DNA of 34,742 bases, taken from the NCBI GenBank assembly GCA_049698775.1, contig JBAVYM010000047.1, forward strand, positions 1 to 34,742, given 5' to 3'. A program made the position numbers and the translations under genes. Source of the DNA: REEB76 sp049698775. GTDB taxonomy: Bacteria; Pseudomonadota; Gammaproteobacteria; Natronospirales; REEB76. Positions 7,467 through 15,503 of this stretch are shown here, one piece after another. The number at the start of each line of letters is the position of its first letter. The stretch's first letter is position 1. The notes beneath the pieces were generated by a model. That model was not told where the DNA came from, made no database searches, and saw only the letters and a list, made by a program, of their open reading frames with translations.

Positions 7467-8233
7467 GGTTTGCTCCGGCGCCGCCTATGGCGGCGCATCA
7501 GGGAAAAATATAGCCCATAGGGCAGGCAGTGAATGACTTTTAGTAGTAGCACCAGGCGCGTGGGGAAAGCGATTTCGAATTTGCGCTTTAGAATTCCCCG
7601 GTACAGACGTTCGGCGGCTGATTCCGCATTCATGAGAAACGGCATGGGGAAGCGATTACCCTCGATCATGGGCGTGTCCACGAAACCGGGGTTGCACACC
7701 GAAATGGCAATACCTTCCCGTTCCAGGGAGAGTTTCAGGGATTCCGCCAGATTGATAAGCGCCGCCTTGGTGGGTCCGTAGGCAGCGGCCAACGGCACGC
7801 CGCGGTAACCGGCGAGGCTCGCCACGATCACGATGTGTCCGTGCCGGCGCGCGCGGAATGCGGGCAGCACGGCGGCAATGCCGTTCACCGCGCCGAGATA
7901 ATTCGTGCGCATGTGCGCGGCGAAGATTTCCGGTTCGAAACTGTCGAGCTTTACTAACTGGCCGATGCCCGCGTTCAGCACCGCGAGTTCAATCGGGCCA
8001 AGCGCGGCTTCAATCCGGGCGGCCGCATCGCGCATGGCAGTGGCGACGCCCACATCCACGGGATAAACGCGCACACCACCCGCGGCCAGCCGCGCAGTTT
8101 CTTCCAGCGCCTCAAGCCGGCGTCCGGACACGGCCACGCTCCAGCCGGCACGCGCCAGACGCAGAGCCAGCGCCCGGCCGATACCGGAGCCACCGCCAGT
8201 GATCCAGGCCACTTGCCGCGTGGTTTTGCTCAT
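7463..8233 (-). CDS. Short-chain dehydrogenase/reductase (SDR)
   Basis: A 256-residue NAD(P)-dependent oxidoreductase of the classical SDR family. It shows the cofactor motif T-G-G-G-S-G-I-G (12-19), N-A-G (87-89), Asn111, the catalytic Ser139, and Y152-G-P-T-K156. The tail is unusually basic (R-R-H-R-R-R-R-R-S-K-P) and follows a hydrophobic L-P-Y-G-L-Y-F-S-L segment, so it may sit at the membrane. The substrate cannot be read from the sequence. The ATG at 8233 has an AAGGA site. It is the first gene of a two-gene operon with the OsmC-like protein and diverges from fadD across about 130 bases. Confidence 0.9.
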   Translation of the reverse strand: MSKTTRQVAWITGGGSGIGRALALRLARAGWSVAVSGRRLEALEETARLAAGGVRVYPVDVGVATAMRDAAARIEAALGPIELAVLNAGIGQLVKLDSFEPEIFAAHMRTNYLGAVNGIAAVLPAFRARRHGHIVIVASLAGYRGVPLAAAYGPTKAALINLAESLKLSLEREGIAISVCNPGFVDTPMIEGNRFPMPFLMNAESAAERLYRGILKRKFEIAFPTRLVLLLKVIHCLPYGLYFSLMRRHRRRRSKP

Positions 8234-8364
8234 GCGCTTGTCCTTAGTGAATGGGGCGGGATTCTACCCCGAAGTGTGGGTATTCCAAGCGCTTGCCGCC
8301 ATTGGGGCGCTGCTATACCTTGTAACTTGTTCATACTGCAATGACTACGGCTGACGAGGGTGTC

Positions 8365-10047
8365 ATGGAGAAAATCTGGCTCAAGGAATATCCCAAGGGC
8401 GTACCCGCCGAGATCAATCCGGACGAGTACGCTTCCCTGAAAACGATGTTTGAGGACAGTTGCCGCAAGTACGCGGCACGGCCGGCGTACTCGAACCTCG
8501 GCACGACCTTGACCTACTCGGAACTTGATCATCTGAGTCGCCAGTTCGGTGCTTATCTGCAGAAAGTCGCGGGACTGAAAAAAGGCGACCGCGTCGCCAT
8601 CATGATGCCGAATCTCCTGCAGTACCCGGCGGCGCTGTTCGGCGTCTTGCGCAGCGGCCTGGTGGCGGTGAACGTCAATCCCTTGTACACCGCCCGCGAA
8701 CTGGAATACCAGCTCAAGGATTCCGGCGCACACACCATCGTGATCCTGGAGAATTTCGCCGTCACCCTGCAGGCGGCACTTCCGAATACAGATGTCCAAC
8801 ATGTCGTGGTGACAGCCATCGGCGATCTGGTGCCATTCCCGAAACGGTTGCTGGTGAATTTCGTGGTGCGCAAAGTGAAGAAAATGGTACCCGCCTGGCA
8901 CATCAAAGACGCCGTCTCATTTCGCGCGGCACTGTCGCAAGGCGCCGGGAATTCTCTGGATGAGGTTGAGGTCAAAGGCGACGACATCGCCTTCCTGCAA
9001 TACACCGGCGGCACCACCGGCGTTGCCAAGGGCGCGGTGCTCACCCACCGCAACATGGTGGCCAATGTCCTGCAGGCCTCCGCGTGGCTGGACTCCTATC
9101 TTGAAAGCGGCAAGGAAATCATGATCACGGCGCTGCCGCTGTACCATATCTTCTCGCTCACGGCCAACTGCCTGACCTTCATGAAGATCGGCGGCCACAA
9201 CATCCTGATTACCAACCCGCGCGACATGCCGGGTTTCGTCAAGGAACTTGGCAAGGTGAAATTCACCGGTATCACGGGCGTGAACACACTGTTCAATGGC
9301 TTATTGCACACGCCAGGCTTTGACAAGCTGGATTTCTCCGCACTCAAGATTGCACTGGGTGGCGGTATGGCGGTGCAGCGCGCGGTGGCGGCTAAATGGA
9401 AGCAGGTCACCAAGGTGCCGCTGATCGAAGCTTACGGCCTCACCGAGACCGCGCCGGCCGCGTGCATCAACCCGCTGGATCTCAAGGATTACAACGGCAG
9501 TATCGGCCTGCCGATTTCCTCGACCGATATTTCTATCCGCGACGATGATGGAAAAGAACTCAAGATTGGCGAGGTGGGCGAGCTGTGCTTCAAGGGTCCA
9601 CAGGTGATGCGCGGGTACTGGAATCGGCCCGACGAAACCGCCAAGGTGCTATCGGCAGACGGCTGGCTGCGCACCGGCGATGTGGGCCGCATTGACGCGC
9701 GCGGCTACGTGTTTATCGTGGACCGCAAGAAGGACATGATACTGGTGTCCGGCTTCAACGTGTATCCCAACGAAGTCGAGGACGTGATTGCCATGCACCC
9801 CGGCGTGCGCGAAGTCGCCGCCGTGGGCGTGCCCGACGAACATTCCGGCGAAGTGGTGAAACTGTTCGTGGTGAAAAAAGACCCCAAACTCACCGTCGAA
9901 GCGCTCAAGGAATATGCCCATAAGGAACTCACCGGCTACAAACGGCCAAAATACATCGAATTCCGCGACGAACTGCCCAAGTCCAACGTCGGCAAAATCC
10001 TGCGACGCGAATTGCGCGACGCGGAATTGAAAAAGCAGCAGCACTGA
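8365..10047 (+). CDS. fadD: Long-chain fatty acid-CoA ligase
   Basis: Activates free fatty acids to acyl-CoA with ATP at the inner membrane, the entry step to beta-oxidation. At 560 residues it is essentially the size of E. coli FadD (561) and resembles it along the whole length, from the N-terminal W-L-K-E-Y-P-K-G-V-P-A-E-I-N-P-D onward. Adenylate-forming motifs are intact: the P-loop Y-T-G-G-T-T-G-V-A-K-G (213-223), Y-G-L-T-E (357-361), and the fatty acid signature beginning D-R-K-K-D-M-I-L-V-S-G-F (from 453). The C-terminal P-K-S-N-V-G-K-I-L-R-R-E-L-R carries the catalytic lysine. I chose the ATG at 8365, with GAGGG upstream, over the ATG at 8341, which lacks a binding site. No PsrA/FadR-like operator is obvious. 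Confidence 0.96.
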   Translation: MEKIWLKEYPKGVPAEINPDEYASLKTMFEDSCRKYAARPAYSNLGTTLTYSELDHLSRQFGAYLQKVAGLKKGDRVAIMMPNLLQYPAALFGVLRSGLVAVNVNPLYTARELEYQLKDSGAHTIVILENFAVTLQAALPNTDVQHVVVTAIGDLVPFPKRLLVNFVVRKVKKMVPAWHIKDAVSFRAALSQGAGNSLDEVEVKGDDIAFLQYTGGTTGVAKGAVLTHRNMVANVLQASAWLDSYLESGKEIMITALPLYHIFSLTANCLTFMKIGGHNILITNPRDMPGFVKELGKVKFTGITGVNTLFNGLLHTPGFDKLDFSALKIALGGGMAVQRAVAAKWKQVTKVPLIEAYGLTETAPAACINPLDLKDYNGSIGLPISSTDISIRDDDGKELKIGEVGELCFKGPQVMRGYWNRPDETAKVLSADGWLRTGDVGRIDARGYVFIVDRKKDMILVSGFNVYPNEVEDVIAMHPGVREVAAVGVPDEHSGEVVKLFVVKKDPKLTVEALKEYAHKELTGYKRPKYIEFRDELPKSNVGKILRRELRDAELKKQQH

Positions 10048-10054
10048 GAGGTAT

Positions 10055-10088
10055 GTGGGTTGGGGAGAGCGAAGCGAAACCCAACGGG
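10055..10088. repeat. GTTGGG...CCCAAC dispersed repeat, single unit
   Basis: One unit of a short palindromic repeat: GTTGGG (10059-10064), a GAGCGAAGCGAA core, and CCCAAC (10080-10085). The same core pattern recurs at 10502-10598, on the other side of a small membrane protein gene. It begins seven bases after the fadD stop. Repeats of this GGTTGGG...GAACCCAAC type are widespread in proteobacterial intergenic regions. Confidence 0.65.
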
Positions 10089-10116
10089 TTTATTCTGGAA
10101 TTGTTGCTTGACCGCT

Positions 10117-10515
10117 ATGCACAGCTCTAGTGATATTGAAAGGCTCAAGATCAGGAGGCGTCGGCTCGTCGTTGTTTACATAGGGTTCATCTTGGCTTTC
10201 AGCTCCTCATGCGCCATGGCAGCATCCGGCATAAATCATAGCGCCGTTCTTGGTGCATTCGGTCTGTCGGCGCTGATTGCTTTGCCTTTGTATGTAATCA
10301 ATGTGCTGGTTCACTTCGCAATCAAAGTCATTAGGCCCACGGCTAATAGCGCTGGAATCAAGCAACTTATCATTTCACTCGTTTTCTTTACGCCAATGGA
10401 GGCCGCCTTAATCTTGCCAGCCATCAACATATTCGTCTCTGGTCGCTTGCTCAGGGACAACGCTCTCAAGAGCGCGCATCCCAACGATACATCAAGGGTG
10501 AGTAGAGTTGGGTGA
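10117..10515 (+). CDS. Small three-helix membrane protein, unknown function
   Basis: A 132-residue protein I do not recognise. After a short basic N-terminus (R-L-K-I-R-R-R-R-L) come three hydrophobic segments at about residues 17-38, 43-70 and 85-108, so an inner-membrane protein is likely. The first could alternatively be a signal sequence (F-S-S-S-C-A-M-A-A-S). The ATG at 10117 avoids translating the upstream repeat, which an earlier in-frame start (10060) would include. No strong ribosome-binding site is seen. The last codons (V-S-R-V-G) come from the downstream repeat. Its base composition looks more AT-rich than that of fadD and hemE on either side, and repeats flank it, which suggests a later insertion. 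Confidence 0.55.
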   Translation: MHSSSDIERLKIRRRRLVVVYIGFILAFSSSCAMAASGINHSAVLGAFGLSALIALPLYVINVLVHFAIKVIRPTANSAGIKQLIISLVFFTPMEAALILPAINIFVSGRLLRDNALKSAHPNDTSRVSRVG

Positions 10516-10598
10516 GCGCGAGTAGGTTGGGCTGAGCGCAGCGAACCCCAACGAAATTGAATTGTTGGGCTTCGGCTAATGCCTCAACCCAACCTACA
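10502..10598. repeat. GTAGGTTGGG dispersed repeat, composite copy
   Basis: Outer arms GTAGGTTGGG (10522-10531) and CCCAACCTAC (10588-10597) are a perfect 10-bp inverted repeat. Inside, CCCAAC (10547-10552) and GTTGGG (10564-10569) pair with each other and with the outer arms, giving two head-to-head units. A partial tandem copy of the head (AGTAGAGTTGGGTGAGCGCG) precedes it at about 10501-10520 and forms the 3' end of the small membrane gene. Together with the unit at 10055-10088 the repeats bracket that gene. Confidence 0.75.
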
Positions 10599-10645
10599 TT
10601 TGCCTGCTGAGAAAGGGGCGTTTAACGCGCGTGTCTTGTTCTTTC

Positions 10646-11716
10646 CTACTTGTGATATTCCGGACTCAATTCGTGTACGGCCGCGATTATCACGGCCACG
10701 CTTTCGGGTTTGGTGCCTGCCTGAACGCCGTGGCCGAGGTTGAAGACGTGACCGGAACCGGAGCCGTAGTTGGCAAGAACTTTTCCGACTTCTTCGCGGA
10801 TACGCTCCGGCGGAGCATAAGGCGCGGCGGGGTCGAGGTTGCCCTGGAGCGCCACTTTGGTGCCGATGCGGCGGCGGGCGTCGCCCAAATCCTGCATCCA
10901 GTCTATGCCAAGCGCGTCGGCGCCGGATTCCGCCATGGCTTCAAGCCAGGCGCCGCCGCCTTTGGTGAACAGAATCACTGGCACGCGACGGTCTTCATGC
11001 TCGCGGGTCAGATCGCTCACGACTTTGGTCATGTAGCGTAACGAGAATTCCTTGTAAGCCTCGCCGGTAAGTACCCCGCCCCAGGTATCGAATAACATCA
11101 CTGTCTGAGCGCCGGCTGCGATTTGGGCATTGAGATAGGCAGTCACACTGCGAGCTAGTACGTCCAGCAGTTTGTGGAGTGCCGCCGACTCGCTGTACAG
11201 CATGCCTTTAATCAGGGCAAATTCTTTGCTGGCGCCGCCCTCGACCATGTAGCAGGCGAGTGTCCAGGGGCTGCCGGCGAAACCGATGAGCGGTACGCGG
11301 TCGGCGAGTTCGTGACGTACCATGCGCACGGTGTCCAGCACGTAGCGTAAATCCTGTTCGGGATCGGGCGCGCGGAGCTTCGCCACAGTGGCCGCATCGC
11401 GCACCGGCCGCTCGAAGGACGGCCCTTCGCCCTCGACGAAGTGCAATCCCAGGCCCATGGCGGCGGGAATGGTGAGGATGTCGGAAAAAAGTATGGCCGC
11501 GTCCAGCGGGAAACGATTCAGCGGTTGCAGCGTGACTTCGCAAGCGAGTTCAGGCGTGCTCATGAGCGTGATGAAACTGCCGGCGCGCGCGCGAGTTTTC
11601 CGGTATTCAGGCAGATAGCGGCCGGCCTGACGCATGAGCCATACCGGCGTGCGCTCGGTTGGCTCGCGCATAAGCGCGCGCAACAGCAGATCGTTTTTGA
11701 GTACTGGTTGCGTCAC
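10646..11716 (-). CDS. hemE: Uroporphyrinogen decarboxylase
   Basis: Cytosolic enzyme that removes four acetate carboxyls from uroporphyrinogen III to give coproporphyrinogen III in heme synthesis; 356 residues, normal for the family. The N-terminal signature P-V-W-L-M-R-Q-A-G-R-Y-L-P-E-Y-R contains the substrate-binding arginines. I-L-F-S-D-I-L-T-I-P carries the catalytic aspartate, and G-F-A-G-S-P-W-T-L-A and the C-terminal F-N-L-G-H-G-V are also present. The start is a GTG at 11716-11714 preceded by GAGGGG; no ATG fits. It lies at the end of the minus-strand run from pilM, separated from pyrF by about 157 bases holding a cluster of hairpins, so it may be transcribed separately. Confidence 0.97.
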   Translation of the reverse strand: MTQPVLKNDLLLRALMREPTERTPVWLMRQAGRYLPEYRKTRARAGSFITLMSTPELACEVTLQPLNRFPLDAAILFSDILTIPAAMGLGLHFVEGEGPSFERPVRDAATVAKLRAPDPEQDLRYVLDTVRMVRHELADRVPLIGFAGSPWTLACYMVEGGASKEFALIKGMLYSESAALHKLLDVLARSVTAYLNAQIAAGAQTVMLFDTWGGVLTGEAYKEFSLRYMTKVVSDLTREHEDRRVPVILFTKGGGAWLEAMAESGADALGIDWMQDLGDARRRIGTKVALQGNLDPAAPYAPPERIREEVGKVLANYGSGSGHVFNLGHGVQAGTKPESVAVIIAAVHELSPEYHK

Positions 11717-11750
11717 TTTGACTGGCCCCTCACTTTCTCACCCTCATCCC

Positions 11751-11851
11751 TTTCAGGCTGCGCAATCCTGCTCCGCCTGAAAGTCCAGGGCTGCCATCCC
11801 TGGCAGCCCGCTCGGCGCTTCGCGCCTCGCCCTCTCCCACAAGGGAGAGGG
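11751..11851. repeat. Cluster of four hairpins between pyrF and hemE
   Basis: Four inverted repeats in tandem within about 100 bases: TTTCAGGC/GCCTGAAA (11751-11782, 16-base loop); GGGCTGCC-ATCCCT-GGCAGCCC (11788-11809, perfect 8 bp); GGCGC-TTC-GCGCC (11814-11826); and CCCTCTCCC-ACAA-GGGAGAGGG (11830-11851, perfect 9 bp). The last resembles the CCCTCTCCC...GGGAGAGGG palindromes scattered through many proteobacterial genomes. No T-run follows any stem. The array could attenuate or stabilise the transcript between pyrF and hemE, or be a dispersed repeat; both readings are inference. Confidence 0.6.
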
Positions 11852-11873
11852 TGAATAGGAATCGCCGGTTTAT

Positions 11874-12590
11874 TTACTGTTTGAATAAGGTGGCGATAGT
11901 CGTTTGGATCGCCTCGGCCGCGGCACGCGGGTCCGGCGCGTTACGGATGGGACGGCCGACCACGATGTAATCGGCGCCGGCCTGAAACGCCTGCTCCACG
12001 GTCACGGCGCGTTTCTGGTCGTCGTCCGGGCGATTGTCCACCGGGCGGATGCCGGGCGTGACCACCAGCAGGTGGCGGTCAATGAAGGCACGCAGTCGCG
12101 GCACTTCCAGGCCCGAAGACACTACGCCGTCGCAACCGGCCTCCAGCGCACGCCGCGCCCGCGACAGCACCAGTTGCTCCACGTCGCAATGAAACCCCAG
12201 ATCATCCAGGTCGCCGCGGTCCAGACTGGTGAGCACCGTGACCGCCAGCACCTTGAGATCACCCTTGGCTTCGGCAGCGGCTTCCATGATGGATTGGTTG
12301 CCGTGCACGGTACAGAACGTGGCGCCGCAGTTGGCGAGTTGTCGGACCGCTGCCTGCACCGTGGCCGGGATGTCGAAAAACTTGAGGTCCACGAACACTT
12401 TCTTGTGTTGCGCCACCAGCCAGTCCAGCAGTTCGAAATAACCGCCGGCCATGAACAACTCCAGGCCGAGTTTGTAGAACTGCACCGCGTCATCCAGTTG
12501 TGTGACCAAGCGGCGCGCGCTGCCGGCGTCGGCTACGTCCAGGGCGAAGATCAGCCGCTCGTGGCGCGGGATGGAATTGCTGGTGAGCAT
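11874..12590 (-). CDS. pyrF: Orotidine 5'-phosphate decarboxylase
   Basis: Catalyses the last step of UMP synthesis, decarboxylating OMP; cytosolic, 238 residues, typical of the bacterial family. The active-site D-x-K-x-x-D motif is intact (Asp68, Lys70, Asp73 in D-L-K-F-F-D-I-P-A-T). The N-terminal strand I-F-A-L-D-V-A, V-T-P-G-I-R-P, and the phosphate-binding A-D-Y-I-V-V-G-R-P-I at the C-terminus are also seen. The ATG at 12590 lacks a strong ribosome-binding site. It lies 34 bases downstream of the dGTPase-like gene on the same strand, with a small palindrome across the junction, suggesting cotranscription with aroB-dgt. Confidence 0.97.
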   Translation of the reverse strand: MLTSNSIPRHERLIFALDVADAGSARRLVTQLDDAVQFYKLGLELFMAGGYFELLDWLVAQHKKVFVDLKFFDIPATVQAAVRQLANCGATFCTVHGNQSIMEAAAEAKGDLKVLAVTVLTSLDRGDLDDLGFHCDVEQLVLSRARRALEAGCDGVVSSGLEVPRLRAFIDRHLLVVTPGIRPVDNRPDDDQKRAVTVEQAFQAGADYIVVGRPIRNAPDPRAAAEAIQTTIATLFKQ

Positions 12591-12614
12591 GTGAGCGCAG
12601 TGGTGGTGAAAGCG

Positions 12615-12629
12615 CGTGATTTTATCACG
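12615..12629. promoter_or_regulatory. Perfect 15-base palindrome at the dgt-pyrF junction
   Basis: CGTGAT-TTT-ATCACG is a perfect 6-bp inverted repeat with a three-base centre, spanning the stop codon of the dGTPase-like gene and ending about 25 bases before the pyrF start. It could be an operator for pyrF or a small mRNA hairpin between the two cistrons. No T-run follows, so it is not a standard terminator. No regulator is suggested by the neighbours. Confidence 0.35.
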
Positions 12630-13815
12630 GCGTGCCCGACCGCCCGGCGGACGGTTCCTGCCTGCCGGTAAGACGCCGATATTCTTTCAGGGCAAAGCGG
12701 TCGGTCATGCCGGCTACGTAATCGGCGGCCAACCGCGCCCGTCGGACCAGGGGATCCTGGTTTTCGTCGGTAGCGGGTAATGCAGCAAAATTATCCGGCA
12801 ATTGGGTCGGATCGTTGAAGTAGGCAGCGAACAACTCGTGCACGATGCGCCCGGCTTTTTCGGCTGCACGCCGCACTTGGGGATGGAAGTAGAACTCCGC
12901 GCGCAGGAACTTGGCGAGCGCCTGATTCCGTGCACCAATGATTTCACTGAAAGAGATCAGCGGCTGCTTGAGCGCGCGCACCGCCTCGATGCTGTCGGGT
13001 GCCACCACCAGGATGTTCGCGCGGCTTTGTTCAATGAGGTCAGTGATGAGTTCATTAATCATGCGGCGCACGGTTTCGTGGATCAGGCGTCGCTCAGGCA
13101 GAGAGGGGTAGCGCGAGATCACAGCAGTGTAAGGTTCCCGGAACAGCTCGATGTCCATGAGCTGTTGCACGTTGATGAGGCCGGCGCGCAGGCCATCATC
13201 CACATCGTGGTTGTTGTAGGCGATCTGGTCGGCGATGTTGGCGATCTGGGCTTCGAGTCCGGGCTGGCGTCGTTCGATGAAACGCATTCCCAGTTCGCCC
13301 AACAGGCGGGCATTGCTGAGCGAGCAGTGCTTGAGGATGCCTTCGCGGGTTTCAAAGGTCAGATTGAGGCCGGGGAACTCGGCGTATTTCTCCTCCAGCC
13401 AATCCACCACGCGCAGCGACTGGAGATTGTGCTCGAAGCCGCCGTAGTCGCGCATGACTTCGTTCAGCGCGTCCTGGCCCGCGTGACCGAAGGGCGTGTG
13501 GCCGAGATCATGGGCGAGCGCGATGGCTTCCGTCAGGGGTTCGTTGAGGTTGAGCGCTACCGCCACGCTGCGTGCGATCTGCGCGACTTCGAGGGAATGG
13601 GTCAAGCGGGTGCGGTACAGATCACCTTCGTCGTACACGAACACCTGGGTCTTGTACATGAGCCGGCGGAACGCGGTGGTATGAATGATGCGGTCACGGT
13701 CGCGCTGATATTCGCTGCGGTATTGAGGTGGCGGCTCCGGATAACGCCGGCCCCGGGAATGAGTATCAAGGGCGGCATATGGCGAAAGTGCGGAGGTGCC
13801 GGTGTTGCGTTTCAA
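12625..13815 (-). CDS. dgt: dGTP triphosphohydrolase-like HD-domain protein
   Basis: HD-superfamily enzyme that hydrolyses deoxynucleoside triphosphates, typically dGTP, to the nucleoside and triphosphate. At 396 residues it fits the shorter, type 2 dGTPase-like group rather than the long E. coli Dgt. His73 (in R-L-T-H-S-L-E-V) and H102-D103 in A-L-A-H-D-L-G-H-T-P-F-G-H form the metal site. S-R-G-R-R-Y-P-E-P and R-D-R-D-R-I-I-H-T-T-A-F-R-R-L are typical N-terminal blocks. No ATG is available near the expected start. The TTG at 13815-13813 overlaps the aroB stop as TTGA and is the best start; the longer reading merely translates aroB in another frame. It is translationally coupled to aroB and followed by pyrF. 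Confidence 0.9.
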   Translation of the reverse strand: MKRNTGTSALSPYAALDTHSRGRRYPEPPPQYRSEYQRDRDRIIHTTAFRRLMYKTQVFVYDEGDLYRTRLTHSLEVAQIARSVAVALNLNEPLTEAIALAHDLGHTPFGHAGQDALNEVMRDYGGFEHNLQSLRVVDWLEEKYAEFPGLNLTFETREGILKHCSLSNARLLGELGMRFIERRQPGLEAQIANIADQIAYNNHDVDDGLRAGLINVQQLMDIELFREPYTAVISRYPSLPERRLIHETVRRMINELITDLIEQSRANILVVAPDSIEAVRALKQPLISFSEIIGARNQALAKFLRAEFYFHPQVRRAAEKAGRIVHELFAAYFNDPTQLPDNFAALPATDENQDPLVRRARLAADYVAGMTDRFALKEYRRLTGRQEPSAGRSGTP

Positions 13816-14891
13816 ACGGGCTTGCCCGCCAGGGTGTCGCCCAGCAGTTGCGGATCGAAGTCCTCGCTGATCACCGCCTGTCCAATGCCTTTCGGCAGCA
13901 CCAGCCGCAAGCGGCCTTTGTGAACTTTCTTGTCTCGACGCATGGGCGTGAGTAGTTGCATGGGCGTGAGCGATGGCGGCGGTTTGTTGGGCAGGCCGGC
14001 GCGTTCCAGCAGCCGGCAGATGCGACGGTACTCGGCGGCCTTGAGCCAATCCATGCGCAGCGCCAGATCCGCGGCCATGCCGATACCGGCGGCCACCGCT
14101 TCGCCGTGCAGCCATTCGCCGTAACCCAGTGCGGTCTCAATGGCGTGGCCGAAAGTGTGGCCCAGATTGAGCAGCGCGCGCCGGCCCTGTTCATGCTCGT
14201 CTTCGGCAACGATGGCGGCCTTGATTTCACAGGCGCGGATGACGGCATGCAGGCAGGCTTCCGGATCGAGTTCCAGCAGTTCCTGGATGTGGGCTTCGAG
14301 CCACAGGAAAAAATCCGCGTCGCTGATGAGTGCGCACTTGATGACTTCCGCCAGCCCGGCGCTTAACTCGCGCGACGGCAGCGTGTTGAGTGTGGCGATG
14401 TCGGCGATGACCGCCAACGGCTGGTGGAAAGCGCCGATCATGTTCTTGCCGTAACGATGATTGATGGCGGTTTTGCCGCCGACGGCGGAATCCACTTGCG
14501 CCAGCAACGTGGTGGGAACCTGGATGTAACTGATGCCGCGCTGGTAACAGGCGGCGGCGAAGCCGGTGAGGTCGCCTACCACGCCGCCGCCCAGCGCAAT
14601 CAAGGTGGCATCCCGGCCGAGGTGGTGCTTGAGCAGGAAACGGAAGATGACATCCAGCGTGCGCCAGTTCTTGTGTTCCTCGCCGTGCGGCAGAATCAAA
14701 TGCAGCGGAGTGTAGGCGGCCAGCGTGCGGCCGAGTTTCTTGAGATACAGCGGCGCGACGTTGTCATCGGTGACGATGCAGACCGCGGCTTTCCGCAAGT
14801 GCCTGGAAAACAATCCGGCGCGCGCCAGCGAACCGCGGTCAATGTGGATGGGGTAACTGCGGGGTCCGAGTTGGACAGTCAGCGTGGTCAT
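13812..14891 (-). CDS. aroB: 3-Dehydroquinate synthase
   Basis: Second step of the shikimate pathway, converting DAHP to 3-dehydroquinate with NAD and a divalent metal; cytosolic, 359 residues, as in E. coli. The NAD-binding G-G-G-V-V-G-D-L-T-G-F and P-T-T-L-L-A-Q-V-D-S-A-V-G-G-K-T blocks are present. Metal ligands are in A-E-V-I-K (Glu), N-L-G-H-T-F-G-H-A-I-E (His) and W-L-H-G-E-A-V (His). The ATG at 14891 has a strong AAGGAAGGG site. It lies 17 bases downstream of aroK, the standard aroKB pair behind pilQ, and its stop overlaps the TTG start of the dGTPase-like gene. Confidence 0.98.
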   Translation of the reverse strand: MTTLTVQLGPRSYPIHIDRGSLARAGLFSRHLRKAAVCIVTDDNVAPLYLKKLGRTLAAYTPLHLILPHGEEHKNWRTLDVIFRFLLKHHLGRDATLIALGGGVVGDLTGFAAACYQRGISYIQVPTTLLAQVDSAVGGKTAINHRYGKNMIGAFHQPLAVIADIATLNTLPSRELSAGLAEVIKCALISDADFFLWLEAHIQELLELDPEACLHAVIRACEIKAAIVAEDEHEQGRRALLNLGHTFGHAIETALGYGEWLHGEAVAAGIGMAADLALRMDWLKAAEYRRICRLLERAGLPNKPPPSLTPMQLLTPMRRDKKVHKGRLRLVLPKGIGQAVISEDFDPQLLGDTLAGKPV

Positions 14892-14908
14892 GGGCAGCCC
14901 TTCCTTGC

Positions 14909-15454
14909 TCAGCCGATGCTCCCGGCGGGCACGGCGATTTTCCAGAGTTCACGCACAATCTGCTGCGCCAGCGGCCGGACCCGCGCATGGTCGGTGATAA
15001 CCGTGAGCTGTGCAATGCTCTCATACAACGGTTCGCGGGCGGCGTACAGCTCGCGCAAACGGGCTTGCCGATCCGGTGCCTCCAGCAGCGGGCGCTGCAG
15101 GCCGTGTCCGGTACGGTCGGTCTGGGCGTTGACGGAAGCCTTGAGGTAAATCACGAAGCCGCGGCTTTTCAGGGATTGGCGGTTCGCAGTATCCAGCACC
15201 GCGCCGCCGCCGGTGGCGAGCAGGATGTTGTCACGCCGGGTGAGTTCCTCGATGACCTGCCGCTCGCGGCGGCGGAAACCGATTTCGCCTTCCTTCTCGA
15301 AAATCAGTGCGATGTCGGCGCCGGTGCGGCGCTCGATTTCCTGGTCACTGTCAAAAAAATCGCACGCCAGCAGGCGCGCGAGTTCACGTCCGATGGCCGT
15401 TTTCCCAGCCCCCATGGGGCCGACTAGGAAAACCCTGTCTGGAAACGATTCCAT
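14909..15454 (-). CDS. aroK: Shikimate kinase
   Basis: Phosphorylates shikimate at O3; cytosolic, 181 residues. The P-loop is G12-P-M-G-A-G-K-T. Asp35 and Asp37 in F-F-D-S-D-Q-E-I bind Mg and shikimate, F-R-R-R-E carries the shikimate-contacting arginine, and A-T-G-G-G-A-V and L-Q-R-P-L-L (lid) complete the family pattern. I chose the ATG at 15454 because it places the first strand as in E. coli AroK. Alternative GTG starts exist at 15457 (adjacent) and 15511; the latter would overlap the pilQ stop by eight bases. No strong ribosome-binding site precedes any of them, so coupling to pilQ is possible. Confidence 0.95.
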   Translation of the reverse strand: MESFPDRVFLVGPMGAGKTAIGRELARLLACDFFDSDQEIERRTGADIALIFEKEGEIGFRRRERQVIEELTRRDNILLATGGGAVLDTANRQSLKSRGFVIYLKASVNAQTDRTGHGLQRPLLEAPDRQARLRELYAAREPLYESIAQLTVITDHARVRPLAQQIVRELWKIAVPAGSIG

Positions 15455-15503
15455 CACATGGGATTGCCGTCGATAGTATGTGCTTAATGTTCCAGTTCGC
15501 CTG

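Noticed and set aside
12802..13923. 373-codon open frame antisense to the dGTPase-like gene
   Set aside because: It mirrors a gene with intact HD motifs and shows no family features.
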